This document shows, one piece after another, positions 35,562-43,599 of a stretch of DNA of 60,550 nucleotides. Positions within the stretch are counted from its first letter, which is position 1, and every line of letters begins with the position of its first letter. Source of the DNA: Mediterranea sp. An20. Lineage in GTDB: Bacteria; Bacteroidota; Bacteroidia; Bacteroidales; Bacteroidaceae. The notes beneath the pieces are model-generated. The model made no database searches. It was not told the origin of the DNA and was given only the letters and a program-made list of their open reading frames with translations. The stretch spans positions 1 to 60,550 of the forward strand of contig NZ_NFJV01000024.1 of NCBI RefSeq assembly GCF_002160055.1. Reading direction: 5' to 3'. Made by a program: the position numbers and the translations under genes.

Positions 35562-35671
35562 AGTTTATACTTTATTTGATAATGAAATTCAGATAAAGTA
35601 GTATCTCGAGAATTGAAAGCGGTATGAGTTTATACTTTATCTTGACTATTTTAATAAATAAAGTATAAACT
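35562..35671. repeat. Three copies of AGTTTATACTTTAT upstream of the ATPase gene
   Basis: Direct copies at 35562-35575 and 35627-35640, and an inverted copy at 35658-35671 (ATAAAGTATAAACT). The last two form a 14-bp inverted repeat around a 17-nt spacer just upstream of the promoter at 35685, as expected for operator sites of a DNA-binding regulator. Confidence 0.65.
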
Positions 35672-35684
35672 TGTACTTTAAAAG

Positions 35685-35716
35685 TTTGGCTGACACAGGC
35701 GGATTTAGTACCTTTG
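35685..35716 (+). promoter_or_regulatory. Consensus promoter of the ATPase gene
   Basis: TTTG (35685-35688), 20 bases, TACCTTTG (35709-35716), 17 bp before the ATG at 35734. This is a close match to the Bacteroides promoter. Confidence 0.8.
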
Positions 35717-35733
35717 CTAAAAATTGAAGTATC

Positions 35734-37167
35734 ATGCAGGACAAACTGATTTCACGGAAAAGAGAATGTGAAGAATTGCAGAGGTGTCTGGATTCAGACC
35801 GTTCGGAACTTGTCATCATAAGTGGTCGTCGCCGTATCGGCAAGACATATCTTATAGATAAATTCTTCAAGTATAAATACGATTTCACATTTGTAGGAGA
35901 GCACAAGACCCCTGCGACAGTCCAGATACAGAACTTCATGCGTGCACTCCAGCGGCAGTCCAAGAAACGCCAATCGAAAGCGGAAACATGGTATGATGCT
36001 TTCAATGCACTTGAAGATTATCTTGAGACATTGCCCTCTGACAGAAAGAAGGTTATTTTTATTGATGAAATGCCGTGGATGGATACACAACGATCAAACT
36101 TCGTCAGCGCATTGGAGAATTTCTGGAACGGCTGGTGCAACAGGCGCACAGACATCGTGCTCATTGCTACTGGTTCGGCGACATCATGGATGGCAGACAA
36201 GATAGAGGGGAACCAAGGCGGTCTTCATGCAAGGGTTACCTGTAATCTGCATCTGTCCCCGTTCAACCTTCACGAGACGGAAGAATATCTGCGGCAGAGG
36301 AACTGCCAATGGGATCGGTATCAGATATTACAATGCTATATGATATTCGGAGGTGTACCTTTCTATCTGAGTCTTCTGAATACGGCAGACAGCCTTGCGC
36401 AGAATATAGACAGGCTGTTTTTCTTCGAGGGGGCACAGTTGAAAATGGAGTTCGATGAACTTTACAATGCTCTTTTTACGAATGCAGATACTTATGTGTC
36501 AGTAGTCAGGCTGCTGTCAGAGAACAAGTCGGGGATGACAAGGGAAGATATAGTCAAGGCCACCGGCCTGGAAGGAGCATTCCTCAGCAAGATATTGAAG
36601 AATCTGGAGCGTTGTGACTTCATAACACGGCTGTCACAATATGGCAGCAAAGTCCGTAACAACATATTCAGGCTTACGGATTTCTACACGCTGTTCTATT
36701 ACAAGTTTATTGAATCCAACAACACCAAGGATGACAGATGGTGGAGTAACAACATGGGGGCACGCAGTGTATCCGCATGGATGGGGCTGAGTTTTGAATT
36801 GGTATGTCTGGGCCATCATAAACAGATAAAAGGCGCACTCGGAATAGCAGGAGTGGGAACTTCCATATCCACATGGCGGAGCAAAGCCGACACGGAAAAA
36901 GGGATACCCGGTTTTCAGATTGACATGATAATTGAGCGGGCAGACAGGATTATCCACCTGTGCGAAATGAAATTCAGCACGGACCAATATGGCATAACTG
37001 ACAGCTATGAGATGAAGCTGAGGGAGCGGATGGGACTGTTTCGGATGGCGACAAAAAACAAGAAATCGCTTGTAATCACTTTTGTAACAACTTATGGCGT
37101 CGTGGGTGGAAAACATAAAAGCATCGTCCATAGCGAAGTTACTATGGACGACCTTTTTCAAGCATGA
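35734..37167 (+). CDS. AAA ATPase with C-terminal DUF234-like nuclease domain
   Basis: The 477-residue protein begins ISRKRECEELQRCL and has a Walker A VIISGRRRIGKTYLID (~27-42), Walker B KKVIFIDEMPWM (~104-115) and sensor IATGSATSWMADK. A winged-helix segment follows (LLSENKSGMTREDIVKATGLEGAFLSKILKNLERCDFI, ~265-300). The C-terminus (PGFQIDMIIERADRIIHLCEMKF, ~390-412) has the D-x(n)-E-x-K pattern of restriction-like nucleases (DUF234). The family is widespread, often near mobile DNA; its job is unknown and a defensive or DNA-processing role is a guess. Regulated by the 14-bp repeats upstream. Adjacent IS remnants suggest a transferred region. Confidence 0.75.
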   Translation: MQDKLISRKRECEELQRCLDSDRSELVIISGRRRIGKTYLIDKFFKYKYDFTFVGEHKTPATVQIQNFMRALQRQSKKRQSKAETWYDAFNALEDYLETLPSDRKKVIFIDEMPWMDTQRSNFVSALENFWNGWCNRRTDIVLIATGSATSWMADKIEGNQGGLHARVTCNLHLSPFNLHETEEYLRQRNCQWDRYQILQCYMIFGGVPFYLSLLNTADSLAQNIDRLFFFEGAQLKMEFDELYNALFTNADTYVSVVRLLSENKSGMTREDIVKATGLEGAFLSKILKNLERCDFITRLSQYGSKVRNNIFRLTDFYTLFYYKFIESNNTKDDRWWSNNMGARSVSAWMGLSFELVCLGHHKQIKGALGIAGVGTSISTWRSKADTEKGIPGFQIDMIIERADRIIHLCEMKFSTDQYGITDSYEMKLRERMGLFRMATKNKKSLVITFVTTYGVVGGKHKSIVHSEVTMDDLFQA

Positions 37168-37173
37168 GCAGTT

Positions 37174-38013
37174 TTACTGTTCCAATTCCCTTATTGCTTT
37201 CTGTATTCCATAAAATACGGAATCAAGATCGCGTCTTGCCACGGACAAAGCCATAGAAAGATTGGAAGCAGAGACAAAGCCTTTGCCAGTGAAGCATTGA
37301 AAGCCGAAGTCAAGTTTCCTCAAGTCCCTTGCCTGACAATCATTGAGTCCGGTAAACTGCTTGGAATCCCGAAAACAAAATTCAATCTGGAATCGTGTAC
37401 GGTAGTATTCGATGATGTCTTTGGCCGCCATGTCAAGGTCGGTGGAGAAATGATTTTATGTCCTCCCGATTCCGGATAATGGACCACGACTTTGATGTTG
37501 CGTTTCATTGCCTTTGAATATGCCTTGACTGAGTAAGCCCTTCCTTCTTCAATGTCGAGAATCTCGCAACGCTGAAGGTCGAGTTTCTCAAAATCAATCT
37601 TCTCGCCTTTGATACGCGGCCGTCCACGCTTGCCTGTGCGGACACCGTCATGTGAATACCACAAGGCGGCATCATCACGCAGGCGGCTGATGACATGGAA
37701 TCCCAGCAGGCAGGCTTCACCCACGAACTTCGCCTTCGAAAACCAGGCGTCTGCAACGACATAACGTGTTATGCGAAGCAACTTGTCCTTGTATTTGCGG
37801 AGTACGTCAAGATACCAGTCCCGACCAGAACTTGCTGATATAAGGAGTCTTCTTTCCCGACTTTGAAATGTAACTTGCGTCTATGGCAATGGCTTTTCTA
37901 ACGCTTTCTCTAAATCGCTGCCGCATAAGAAAGAGATTGAACTGCATCCAGTTAAACTCACGTTCGAACAACTGCCGGAAGCGTTGTTCCGAGCTGTCCG
38001 AGTAACTGCCCAT
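37174..38013 (-). pseudogene. IS4 family transposase, frameshifted remnant
   Basis: Three reading frames together cover a DDE transposase: N-terminal piece 37807-38013 (AIAIDASYISKSGKKTP, first catalytic Asp), middle 37320-37781 (VVADAWFSKAKFVGEACLLGFHVISRLR, second Asp) and C-terminal 37174-37431 with YYRTRFQIEFCFRDSK, the Y-(2)-R-(3)-E-(6)-K signature of the IS4 family. The frame changes near 37,790 and 37,440 break it. Flanking terminal repeats were not found. It is a dead insertion sequence between the ATPase and the 38.1-kb gene. Confidence 0.85.
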
Positions 38014-38133
38014 TTGGGTGAAATTAATCTTTCTTGTGCCGCCTATTACACGAATTACAGCAAATGACTACATTTTTGCGGTTGGTTATACAAAGCACGG
38101 ACACGCTTCACATATCCACAAGTTCTTGTACTC

Positions 38134-38562
38134 TTATACTACTTCAATCCTCATCTTGCAATCCGGTTCGCCTTGCAAAATGGAATGGCAGAGTTTCACC
38201 TGAAAATCCCGCCCTTTCCAAAGGCTTTGCAAAGAGTAGAGGACACTCTGACGGGAACATTCACAGAGCATAGGCGTTGTGACATAGCCTTTCTTGCACA
38301 AATGGCAAGTACATTCCAGGAAGATAAGGTAATAGACTTTGCCTTTCTCTACGACCTCGCCTTTTACTCCCGGTAATCCATTCGCCAGCTGAAAGAAGAC
38401 ATCCATGTCCCCTTCAGCATCCTCATAGAGTTTCCTATAAATGGATAGTGTGCCGCCGTCCACGCAGTTCTTGCCACATTCCGAAAAGAGAGCACTCCGC
38501 TGCTCCGGCGAGAGTCGGGCTATGCCTTTCTCAAACCCTTTGAACCAATCCGATAGTGCCAT
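38134..38562 (-). CDS. Conserved hypothetical protein with C-terminal Cys motifs
   Basis: The 142-residue protein has no signal peptide. Its second half is cysteine-rich (LECTCHLCKKGY, MLCECSRQ, KLCHSILQGEPDCKMRI), a pattern that resembles the V4R/DUF6144-type regulatory domains (LCxCS...ILxGxxxC), suggesting metal or ligand binding. I do not firmly recognise the family. It is the last gene of a four-gene operon with PNPOx, DUF3795 and DJ-1 genes: a 27-bp gap to the DJ-1 gene. Confidence 0.6.
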   Translation of the reverse strand: MALSDWFKGFEKGIARLSPEQRSALFSECGKNCVDGGTLSIYRKLYEDAEGDMDVFFQLANGLPGVKGEVVEKGKVYYLIFLECTCHLCKKGYVTTPMLCECSRQSVLYSLQSLWKGRDFQVKLCHSILQGEPDCKMRIEVV

Positions 38563-38589
38563 ATGATTCAGATTTACAAGCCATAACTA

Positions 38590-39213
38590 TTATTTTTGCT
38601 GCATCTCACGCATCATTTCCACAAACCCCAGTTTATTAAAACGATAGAACATTTCAACTTGCTCCGGAATATTGTTCTCCAGCAATAACAACAACTCTTT
38701 GGCAAATTCCAAGTGACCGGTGCCGTTTGCCGTTACGATACGATTGTCAGATACGGCCTGCTCGTTCACATAACCTTTTGCGTTGGTATAGTTGTCTCCG
38801 CCCCATAACCGCAATTGTTCCAAACCGTTTCCTGTATGTTTGACTGCATTCAAGAAACCGTGTTTGGCGAGAAAAGAAGCCGCATTGCAGATGGCTCCTA
38901 CTATAATTCCTTTCTCTATGGCATGGCGAACGATAGGTACAACTTTATCCGCTTCTTGTTCGTCAAGCCAACCAAAACCTCCAATTAGCACCAATGTGGC
39001 ATAGTCATCGGGCATCGTATCAAAAGAATAATCGGGCAAAGTACGGAAACCACTGCATGAACGCACAGCATCTAACGTGGGCGCTACGACTTTGTTGATG
39101 TATTTGGGATTCTCTTTTATACTATATTCGTCACATGCTATAGCCGATGCCAAAAACGCAGGCTCATGATCGGCATAATTGTTTAACAACAGATATAATA
39201 CCTCGTTCTTCAT
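38590..39213 (-). CDS. DJ-1/PfpI family (type 1 glutamine amidotransferase-like) protein
   Basis: From MKNEVLYLLLNNYADHE the protein has 207 residues; an upstream Met nine codons earlier overlaps the preceding gene. It shows the DJ-1 fold: nucleophile elbow IVGAICNAASFLAKHGFL with the Cys (~105), an acidic residue region LVLIGGFGWLDEQEADKVVPI and a GTGHLEFAKELL segment with His. DJ-1/PfpI members act as proteases, deglycases or chaperones; ThiJ-like members occur near redox genes. It is 2 bp after the DUF3795 stop. Confidence 0.85.
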   Translation of the reverse strand: MKNEVLYLLLNNYADHEPAFLASAIACDEYSIKENPKYINKVVAPTLDAVRSCSGFRTLPDYSFDTMPDDYATLVLIGGFGWLDEQEADKVVPIVRHAIEKGIIVGAICNAASFLAKHGFLNAVKHTGNGLEQLRLWGGDNYTNAKGYVNEQAVSDNRIVTANGTGHLEFAKELLLLLENNIPEQVEMFYRFNKLGFVEMMREMQQK

Positions 39214-39215
39214 AT

Positions 39216-39560
39216 TTATTTTCTTTTGATGGTCTGACATTTACGTTGGGTCATTTCTTTGGCAAAAGCCTGTTCGCCATGTTCTTTGATGTAACGGATG
39301 CAGGCGGCACGGTCGGAATTGAACAGAAAGGCGAACACCTTGCCTATCCAATTGGAAAACACCTTGCATTCCTTTACATCATGCGGACATTCGGCGCAGG
39401 TATTGAACTTGTTTTCTTGACAACACGAACGGATTTTACACCAGGTCGCCTTTTCATTGCATTTGCATCCGGGGCATTTCCCTGTCAAGAACTTGCGGCA
39501 AGCTCCGCAATAAAGACCGCAAGCGGCGATGCTTTGAGTATCGGGTACGACAGGTTTCAT
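39216..39560 (-). CDS. DUF3795 cysteine-rich protein
   Basis: The 114-residue protein has the DUF3795 signature: IAACGLYCGACRKFLTGKCPGCK, CKIRSCCQENKFNTCAECPHDV (residues ~11-62). The Cys groups imply zinc or Fe-S binding. Function unknown; the family often neighbours oxidoreductases. It is second in the operon, 5 bp after the PNPOx-like gene. Confidence 0.88.
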   Translation of the reverse strand: MKPVVPDTQSIAACGLYCGACRKFLTGKCPGCKCNEKATWCKIRSCCQENKFNTCAECPHDVKECKVFSNWIGKVFAFLFNSDRAACIRYIKEHGEQAFAKEMTQRKCQTIKRK

Positions 39561-39565
39561 AAATA

Positions 39566-40246
39566 TCAGATGTTGGAGTGAGAAAATTCGCCGTTAATCC
39601 AGAAAGTGGCTTCCTTACCGACGAAGTGAAGAAGCACATAATTCGGATCGCTTGGTCCGCCGGGGAAATGATAGGCAAACCAGTCTTGCCACATTTCCTT
39701 GCGGATGGCATCGTCCGTGATAACCTCTACCGTTCCGCGTAGGGCAACCCCGTCTCCGTAATGGTCATAGCAAAGACCCGCCTTGTTGTTCGCCTTAAAA
39801 TCATTGACCTTTACAGAATCGGCACTTGTCGCCATCCACACCTCATGAAAACCCTTTGCTCCAATCTTGGACATCTGCACAGGTCGAGGATAACCGTTGG
39901 CATCTATGGAAGCGACCGTCACGTTTTCGCATTGGGCAAGCAAATGGGTTGCTTTTTCCGTCAGTGTCCGTTCGTCTTTTTCTTTCCACCGTTTCAGGCG
40001 CGGGAAGTATTGAAGCATTTGTTCTTTGGCCTGTATGGGAGTTAGGTTACATCCAGCCTGTGCATTCCATTGGTCTAAGAATTGCAGGCAGAACTCAATC
40101 ATTTGCCCCATCGTGAAATCCTGGGTAAACGCGCCGTTCTTGTAACAATACATGCAATAATCCTCGCTACGGCTTCCATCGGCATGGGTTCCTCTGTTCT
40201 CATCGGTCAGGGGCATGCCGCAACTTTGACAAAATTGTTGTTCCAT
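39566..40246 (-). CDS. Zinc-ribbon plus pyridoxamine 5'-phosphate oxidase-like flavoprotein
   Basis: The 226-residue protein fuses an N-terminal zinc ribbon (FCQSCGMPLTDENRGTHADGSRSEDYCMYCYKNGAFTQ, residues ~5-43, two CxxC pairs) to a flavin-binding split-barrel (TVASIDANGYPRPVQMSKIGAKGFHEVWMATSADSVKVNDFKANNKAGLCYDHYGDGVALRGTVEVI, ~110-175). The barrel type binds FMN/F420 and reduces small molecules. First gene of the operon. A minus-strand -7 box (40528-40521) 275 bp upstream and a structured leader between them suggest regulation by the 5' RNA. Confidence 0.85.
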   Translation of the reverse strand: MEQQFCQSCGMPLTDENRGTHADGSRSEDYCMYCYKNGAFTQDFTMGQMIEFCLQFLDQWNAQAGCNLTPIQAKEQMLQYFPRLKRWKEKDERTLTEKATHLLAQCENVTVASIDANGYPRPVQMSKIGAKGFHEVWMATSADSVKVNDFKANNKAGLCYDHYGDGVALRGTVEVITDDAIRKEMWQDWFAYHFPGGPSDPNYVLLHFVGKEATFWINGEFSHSNI

Positions 40247-40323
40247 ATATATCCTATTCGATGCCTGTCAGTCCCTTAATAGGCGGTTATAAAATGCGAG
40301 ATCGTGGAACTGCAATGCTACCA

Positions 40324-40454
40324 TATCTAAGTCGGAGGTCGTAGGAAAACCTTTATTCAGGATATGGTAATAGCAGCCCACGCTATAGCGTGAGAACCAC
40401 TCTGCCGTCTCTCTGAATAAGTCTTGAATTTCCTACGTTCCCGACTTCGAGATA
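40324..40454 (-). ncRNA. Nested-hairpin element in the leader of the PNPOx operon
   Basis: Three concentric stems: outer TATCT..AAGTCGG and CGTAGGAAA (40324-40348) with TTTCCTACG and CCGACTT..AGATA (40429-40454); middle TTATTCAG (40353-40360) with CTGAATAA (40413-40420); inner GCAG with CTGC; and a palindromic tip CACGCTATAGCGTG (40379-40392). It lies 78 bp upstream of the first operon gene, after a -7 box, so it could be a cis-acting RNA. It could equally be a mobile palindromic repeat. Strand is assumed from the operon. Confidence 0.5.
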
Positions 40455-40520
40455 AGCACAACGCTTCTACTTTTTTATTCTATAATATTATGTACGGAAA
40501 GAGTAACCTCTAACCATCGG

Positions 40521-40528
40521 CAAAGATA
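40521..40528 (-). promoter_or_regulatory. -7 box upstream of the nested-hairpin leader
   Basis: TATCTTTG on the minus strand, about 270 bp before the PNPOx-like gene. No clear -33 was found. Confidence 0.4.
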
Positions 40529-40604
40529 CGAAAAACAGGCTGTTTTTTATCGTTATGGTCGTATTTATTATTGGAGTGATTTAAACTTTTTATGCGCAGC
40601 ACGA

Positions 40605-40711
40605 GTACACCGTGTACCTGGCAGCTTTTCTGATAACCCTTTCAGAGAAGGTTGCCAAGCGCTGGGCAGCCCACTTCCAAGCGATAAGCAGCAAGCTCGT
40701 TATATAGACGA
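40605..40711 (-). repeat. 22-bp tandem repeat locus 5 with palindromic module
   Basis: Minus-strand units at 40690-40711, 40668-40689 and 40646-40667 fit the 22-bp family (complement contains CTTCCAAGCGATAAGC). Next to them, GTACACCGTGTAC (40605-40617), TATGCGCAGCACG and AACCCTTTCAGAGAA recur in the same order at 19,612-19,680, so the copy extends beyond the tandem units. Confidence 0.7.
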
Positions 40712-40824
40712 AACAGCAAGTTGAATATCAGTATGTTATGCGATAATCTGTTGAGGGGAAAGTTTAAATCCCTTCATTGTTGTCATGAAAAAAACGCCAA
40801 TCTTCCTTACCAAGGAAAAGCACA

Positions 40825-41088
40825 TCACCCCCTATACTCCGTCGGGCTTACTCCCAGATGCTGCTGCACGTAACGGCTGAAATAAGCAGGCGATGAGAAA
40901 CCGAACATGTCGGAAATGCGGACGAAGGTCAGCGACTTGTCGGCGTACCAGTTCACTTCGCGGTGTTCGCGGTATGTCCCGTTCTCCAGCATATTGAGGA
41001 AGCGGCTCATGATGGTGGCGCTTTGCAGCGGGATATTGTCTACTCCATACAGATGGGAATGGAAATCGAAGAAGTCGATGATGATTTT
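40825..41088 (-). pseudogene. AraC family regulator, 3' remnant
   Basis: The frame reads DFHSHLYGVDNIPLQSATIMSRFLNMLENGTYREHREVNWYADK followed at once by SLTFVRISDMFGFSSPAYFSRYVQQHLGVSPTEYRG. Related regulators have about 37 residues (the first helix-turn-helix) between ADK and the SLTF segment, so an internal in-frame deletion is likely; the 5' part of the gene is missing. The right end meets the aldo/keto reductase remnant near 41,088 in opposite orientation. It is non-functional as a regulator. Confidence 0.75.
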
Positions 41089-41524
41089 TCCCGTGCTCGA
41101 AGAACTGGGCATTGGCTTCGTGGCATTCTCCCCGCTTGCCAACGGTCTGCTTTCCGGGTATTATACGGAAAACGACCGTTTCGATGCAGCCAACGATTAC
41201 CGCGCTTCCATGCCCCAGTTCCAGAAGGAAAGTTTTGGGCAGAACAAGGCTCTATTCACCCTTCTTGATGAATTGGCAGAGCAGAAACATGCCACGCCTG
41301 CGCAAATCTCCCTTGCCTGGATGCTATGCAAGAAGCCGTGGATAGTCCCTATTCCCGGCACCCGTAAATTGTGCAGGCTGAAAGAGAACATCGGGGCGGC
41401 AGACATCCGTCTCTCCGCCGAAGAAATAAAGGATATAGACGCTGCCCTTGATGCGATGCACATGAGCGACGTGTTCAGCGGTTCACCTGTAAAAAGCAAA
41501 AAATATGAAACGGAGCCACGGTAG
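41088..41524 (+). pseudogene. Aldo/keto reductase, 3' remnant
   Basis: The C-terminal ~145 residues of an aldo/keto reductase remain: VLEELGIGFVAFSPLANGLLSGYY, QISLAWMLCKKPWIVPIPGTRKLCRLKENIGAADIRLSAEEIKDIDAAL (the NADPH-binding end). The catalytic Tyr/His half is absent. The junction with the AraC remnant is near 41,085-41,092. A frame without homology runs upstream into it (start at 40,907), so an annotation tool may call a chimeric gene. Confidence 0.8.
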
Positions 41525-41719
41525 TACATCTGCCGGGAAAAGAGAGCGGAAAGAGGCTCAAAGAGGCTGGCTATAAATCTTAAAGAGGAATGTTTAAACG
41601 ACGGACTCTGCATTTCATCATTCGTTGATATGGGTATATCAATCTGTAATCTGTGTATGGACGGACAAGGGTATCTGCCGTAATTTTGCATCAAAACCAA
41701 TTTAATGACAGATTGATTT

Positions 41720-42373
41720 ATGAGAACAACGATTTTATCCCTGACTCTCCTGCTGTTCGCCGTGTGTGGAAACCTCCGGGCGCAGCAGGCAGACACGCTG
41801 AGCACCCGCCAGCAGAGCATCGTAGCCATTGCCGCCAACACTGCCACAGGCGATTTGGAAAACCTCAAGACAGCCCTCGCCCATGGGTTGGACAACGGCA
41901 TGACGGTGAACGAGGTGAAAGAAGTATTGGTACACGCCTATGCCTATTGCGGCTTTCCCCGCAGCCTTCGCGCCCTGCAAACCTTCATGCAAGTATTGGA
42001 CGAGCGCAAGGCGCAGGGCATCACCGACCTCATGGGACGTGACGCATCGCCCGTCGGAGACAGCCGCGACAAGTACACCCGTGGCGCGGAGCTGCTCGAA
42101 AAGCTGAGCGGTGCGCCGAAGGATGCTCCCAAGATGGGATATGCCGCCTTTGCCCCTATCATCGAGCAATACCTGAAGGAGCACCTGTTCTGCGACATCT
42201 TCGAACGCGACCTGCTGACGTGGCAGGAGCGCGAGCTTGCCACCGTGTCCATCCTCGCTGTCTTGGGAGAAGGAGTCGAACCGATGTTGCGGTCGCACTC
42301 TGCCATCTGCCTGCGGCAGGGCATTACGGAGAATCAGCTTCGCCAGATGACTGCCATCGCTACCGGTAATTAA
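41720..42373 (+). CDS. Secreted carboxymuconolactone-decarboxylase-like protein
   Basis: The 217-residue protein starts with a signal peptide (MRTTILSLTLLLFAVCGNLRAQ) and contains two CMD domains; the first (~30-105) has NEVKEVLVHAYAYCGFPRSLRALQTFMQVL with the E/H/YxxC(G) signature, the second (~130-215) includes TWQERELATVSILAVLGEGVEPMLRSHSAICLRQGITENQLRQM. CMD proteins have a reactive Cys and are tied to peroxide or quinone chemistry. Both it and the next gene are exported, so they form a periplasmic redox pair. Gap of 27 bp to the flavodoxin gene. Confidence 0.82.
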   Translation: MRTTILSLTLLLFAVCGNLRAQQADTLSTRQQSIVAIAANTATGDLENLKTALAHGLDNGMTVNEVKEVLVHAYAYCGFPRSLRALQTFMQVLDERKAQGITDLMGRDASPVGDSRDKYTRGAELLEKLSGAPKDAPKMGYAAFAPIIEQYLKEHLFCDIFERDLLTWQERELATVSILAVLGEGVEPMLRSHSAICLRQGITENQLRQMTAIATGN

Positions 42374-42400
42374 TAACTAACCAATAAATATTTCCGAACA

Positions 42401-42937
42401 ATGAAAACAAGAATCTTTGCACTCCTCACGCTCATCGTAATGTGCACAGCGGGCGCGTTTGCCCAAGACAGAAAAATCCTCGTGGCTTACTTCAGTTGGA
42501 GCGGCAACACGCAGCACGTAGCCGAATACATCGCCCAACAGACCGGTGGAACCCTCTTCCGCATCGAACCGGTCAAGCCGTATCCCACGGAATACACGCC
42601 CTGTACCGAAGTGGCAAAGGCAGAGAAAGAGAAGAATGCCCGACCTGCCATCAAGAACAAGGTAGCGGACTGGGACAGCTACGACACGGTGTTCATCGGT
42701 TGTCCCGTGTGGTGGTGGACCGCCCCGATGATTATCAACACCTTTGCCGAGAGCTACGACTTCAAAGGCAAGACGGTTGTCCCCTTCTGCACCTACGCCT
42801 CGACCTACCGCGACGAGACGCTTGCCAAGATTGCCGAACTCACACCCGACGCCCGTCACCTGAAAGGCTTCGGAGCCGTGGACCGGAATACCGAAGGCAT
42901 CACAGAGTGGCTGAAAGAGATTAAGCTGGTCAAGTAA
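42401..42937 (+). CDS. Exported flavodoxin-like protein
   Basis: The 178-residue protein has an N-terminal signal peptide (MKTRIFALLTLIVMCTAGAFAQ) and then a flavodoxin fold: ILVAYFSWSGNTQHVAEYIAQQTGGTLFRIEP (residues ~27-58, the FMN phosphate loop S-W-S-G-N-T), FIGCPVWWWTAPMIINTFAESYDFKGKTVVPFCTYAST. Export of a flavodoxin is unusual because the usual FMN proteins are cytoplasmic; similar proteins occur across Bacteroidetes. Electron partners are unknown. It is followed by a good terminator. Confidence 0.82.
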   Translation: MKTRIFALLTLIVMCTAGAFAQDRKILVAYFSWSGNTQHVAEYIAQQTGGTLFRIEPVKPYPTEYTPCTEVAKAEKEKNARPAIKNKVADWDSYDTVFIGCPVWWWTAPMIINTFAESYDFKGKTVVPFCTYASTYRDETLAKIAELTPDARHLKGFGAVDRNTEGITEWLKEIKLVK

Positions 42938-42943
42938 AGAGCT

Positions 42944-42981
42944 TCCCCTGCCGCCAACGTGCGACGGCGGGGGATTTTTTT
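42944..42981 (+). terminator. Intrinsic terminator after the flavodoxin gene
   Basis: TCCCCTGCCGCC pairs with GGCGGGGGA around a 9-12 nt loop, followed by TTTTTTTG. Confidence 0.85.
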
Positions 42982-42990
42982 GTTTGGGGG

Positions 42991-43021
42991 CTTGCTTTCT
43001 TGCCTATTTTTGCTAATTTTG
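42991..43021 (+). promoter_or_regulatory. Promoter of the DUF4160/DUF2442 pair
   Basis: CTTG (42991-42994), 19 bases, TAATTTTG (43014-43021), 28 bp before the DUF4160 ATG. The -7 fits the consensus and the -33 has three of four bases. Confidence 0.65.
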
Positions 43022-43049
43022 CATACTGAATCAATAAAACAAGATTGAT

Positions 43050-43307
43050 ATGCCGCAAATAAGCAAATTCTATGGGATTATCATCTACATGTATATCAAC
43101 GAGCACAATCCACCGCATTTCCATGTAGAGTACCAAGGTTACAAAGCCAGCATTACCATTGAAAGTGGCATCGTGACAGGGTGTATGCCGCGCCGGGCAC
43201 TGAATTTGGTGTACGAATGGCTCGACTTGCACAAAGGAGAACTGATGAACAACTGGGAACGCCTCTGCAATCGGGAAGCTCCCTTAAGTATTAAACCATT
43301 AGAATAA
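43050..43307 (+). CDS. DUF4160 protein (possible toxin-antitoxin partner)
   Basis: The 85-residue protein has the DUF4160 core ISKFYGIIIYMYINEHNPPHFHVEYQGYKASI (FYGIxIxMYxxEHxPPHFH). It is followed 10 bp later by a DUF2442 gene, a pair often found together and suggested to be a toxin-antitoxin unit. There is no direct sequence evidence of toxicity. Confidence 0.9.
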   Translation: MPQISKFYGIIIYMYINEHNPPHFHVEYQGYKASITIESGIVTGCMPRRALNLVYEWLDLHKGELMNNWERLCNREAPLSIKPLE

Positions 43308-43317
43308 AAATAGCCTT

Positions 43318-43566
43318 ATGGAAACCAACGAACTGCTTACTGTAACAAAAGCCGAGTATGTACAGGGTTACACGCTCCACATTTGGTTCAACAATGGTGT
43401 GGAAAAGCTGTTTGACTTTTCGGGCGAATTGACTAAAGGCATCTGCCGGAAACTAAAAGACCTGGACTATTTCAAACGGTTCACCATCGACCCATTCACC
43501 ATCGACTGGAACAACGAAATCGGCTTTGCCCCAGAGTACCTCTACGAACACGGCACTCCCGCCTAA
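43318..43566 (+). CDS. DUF2442 protein
   Basis: The 82-residue protein matches DUF2442: VTKAEYVQGYTLHIWFNNGVEKLFDFSGELTKGI...FTIDPFTIDWNNEIGFAPEYLYEHG. These are small DNA-binding-like or antitoxin-like proteins. It is translated right after DUF4160. Confidence 0.9.
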   Translation: METNELLTVTKAEYVQGYTLHIWFNNGVEKLFDFSGELTKGICRKLKDLDYFKRFTIDPFTIDWNNEIGFAPEYLYEHGTPA

Positions 43567-43599
43567 CGCCATTCCGGTTTTTCGCTCATCCGCTTGTAC

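Larger units (their letters stand above)
40247..40824. other. Gap holding leader element and repeat locus 5
   Basis: These 578 bp contain the nested hairpin (40324-40454), the -7 box (40521-40528), a GTACACCGTGTAC palindrome (40605-40617) and the 22-bp repeats (40646-40711). No gene can be supported. Confidence 0.6.

Noticed and set aside
40907..41087. Upstream part of a + strand frame that runs into the aldo/keto reductase remnant
   Set aside because: The first 60 codons are antisense to the AraC remnant and have no homology to the reductase; the frame is a product of the deletion.
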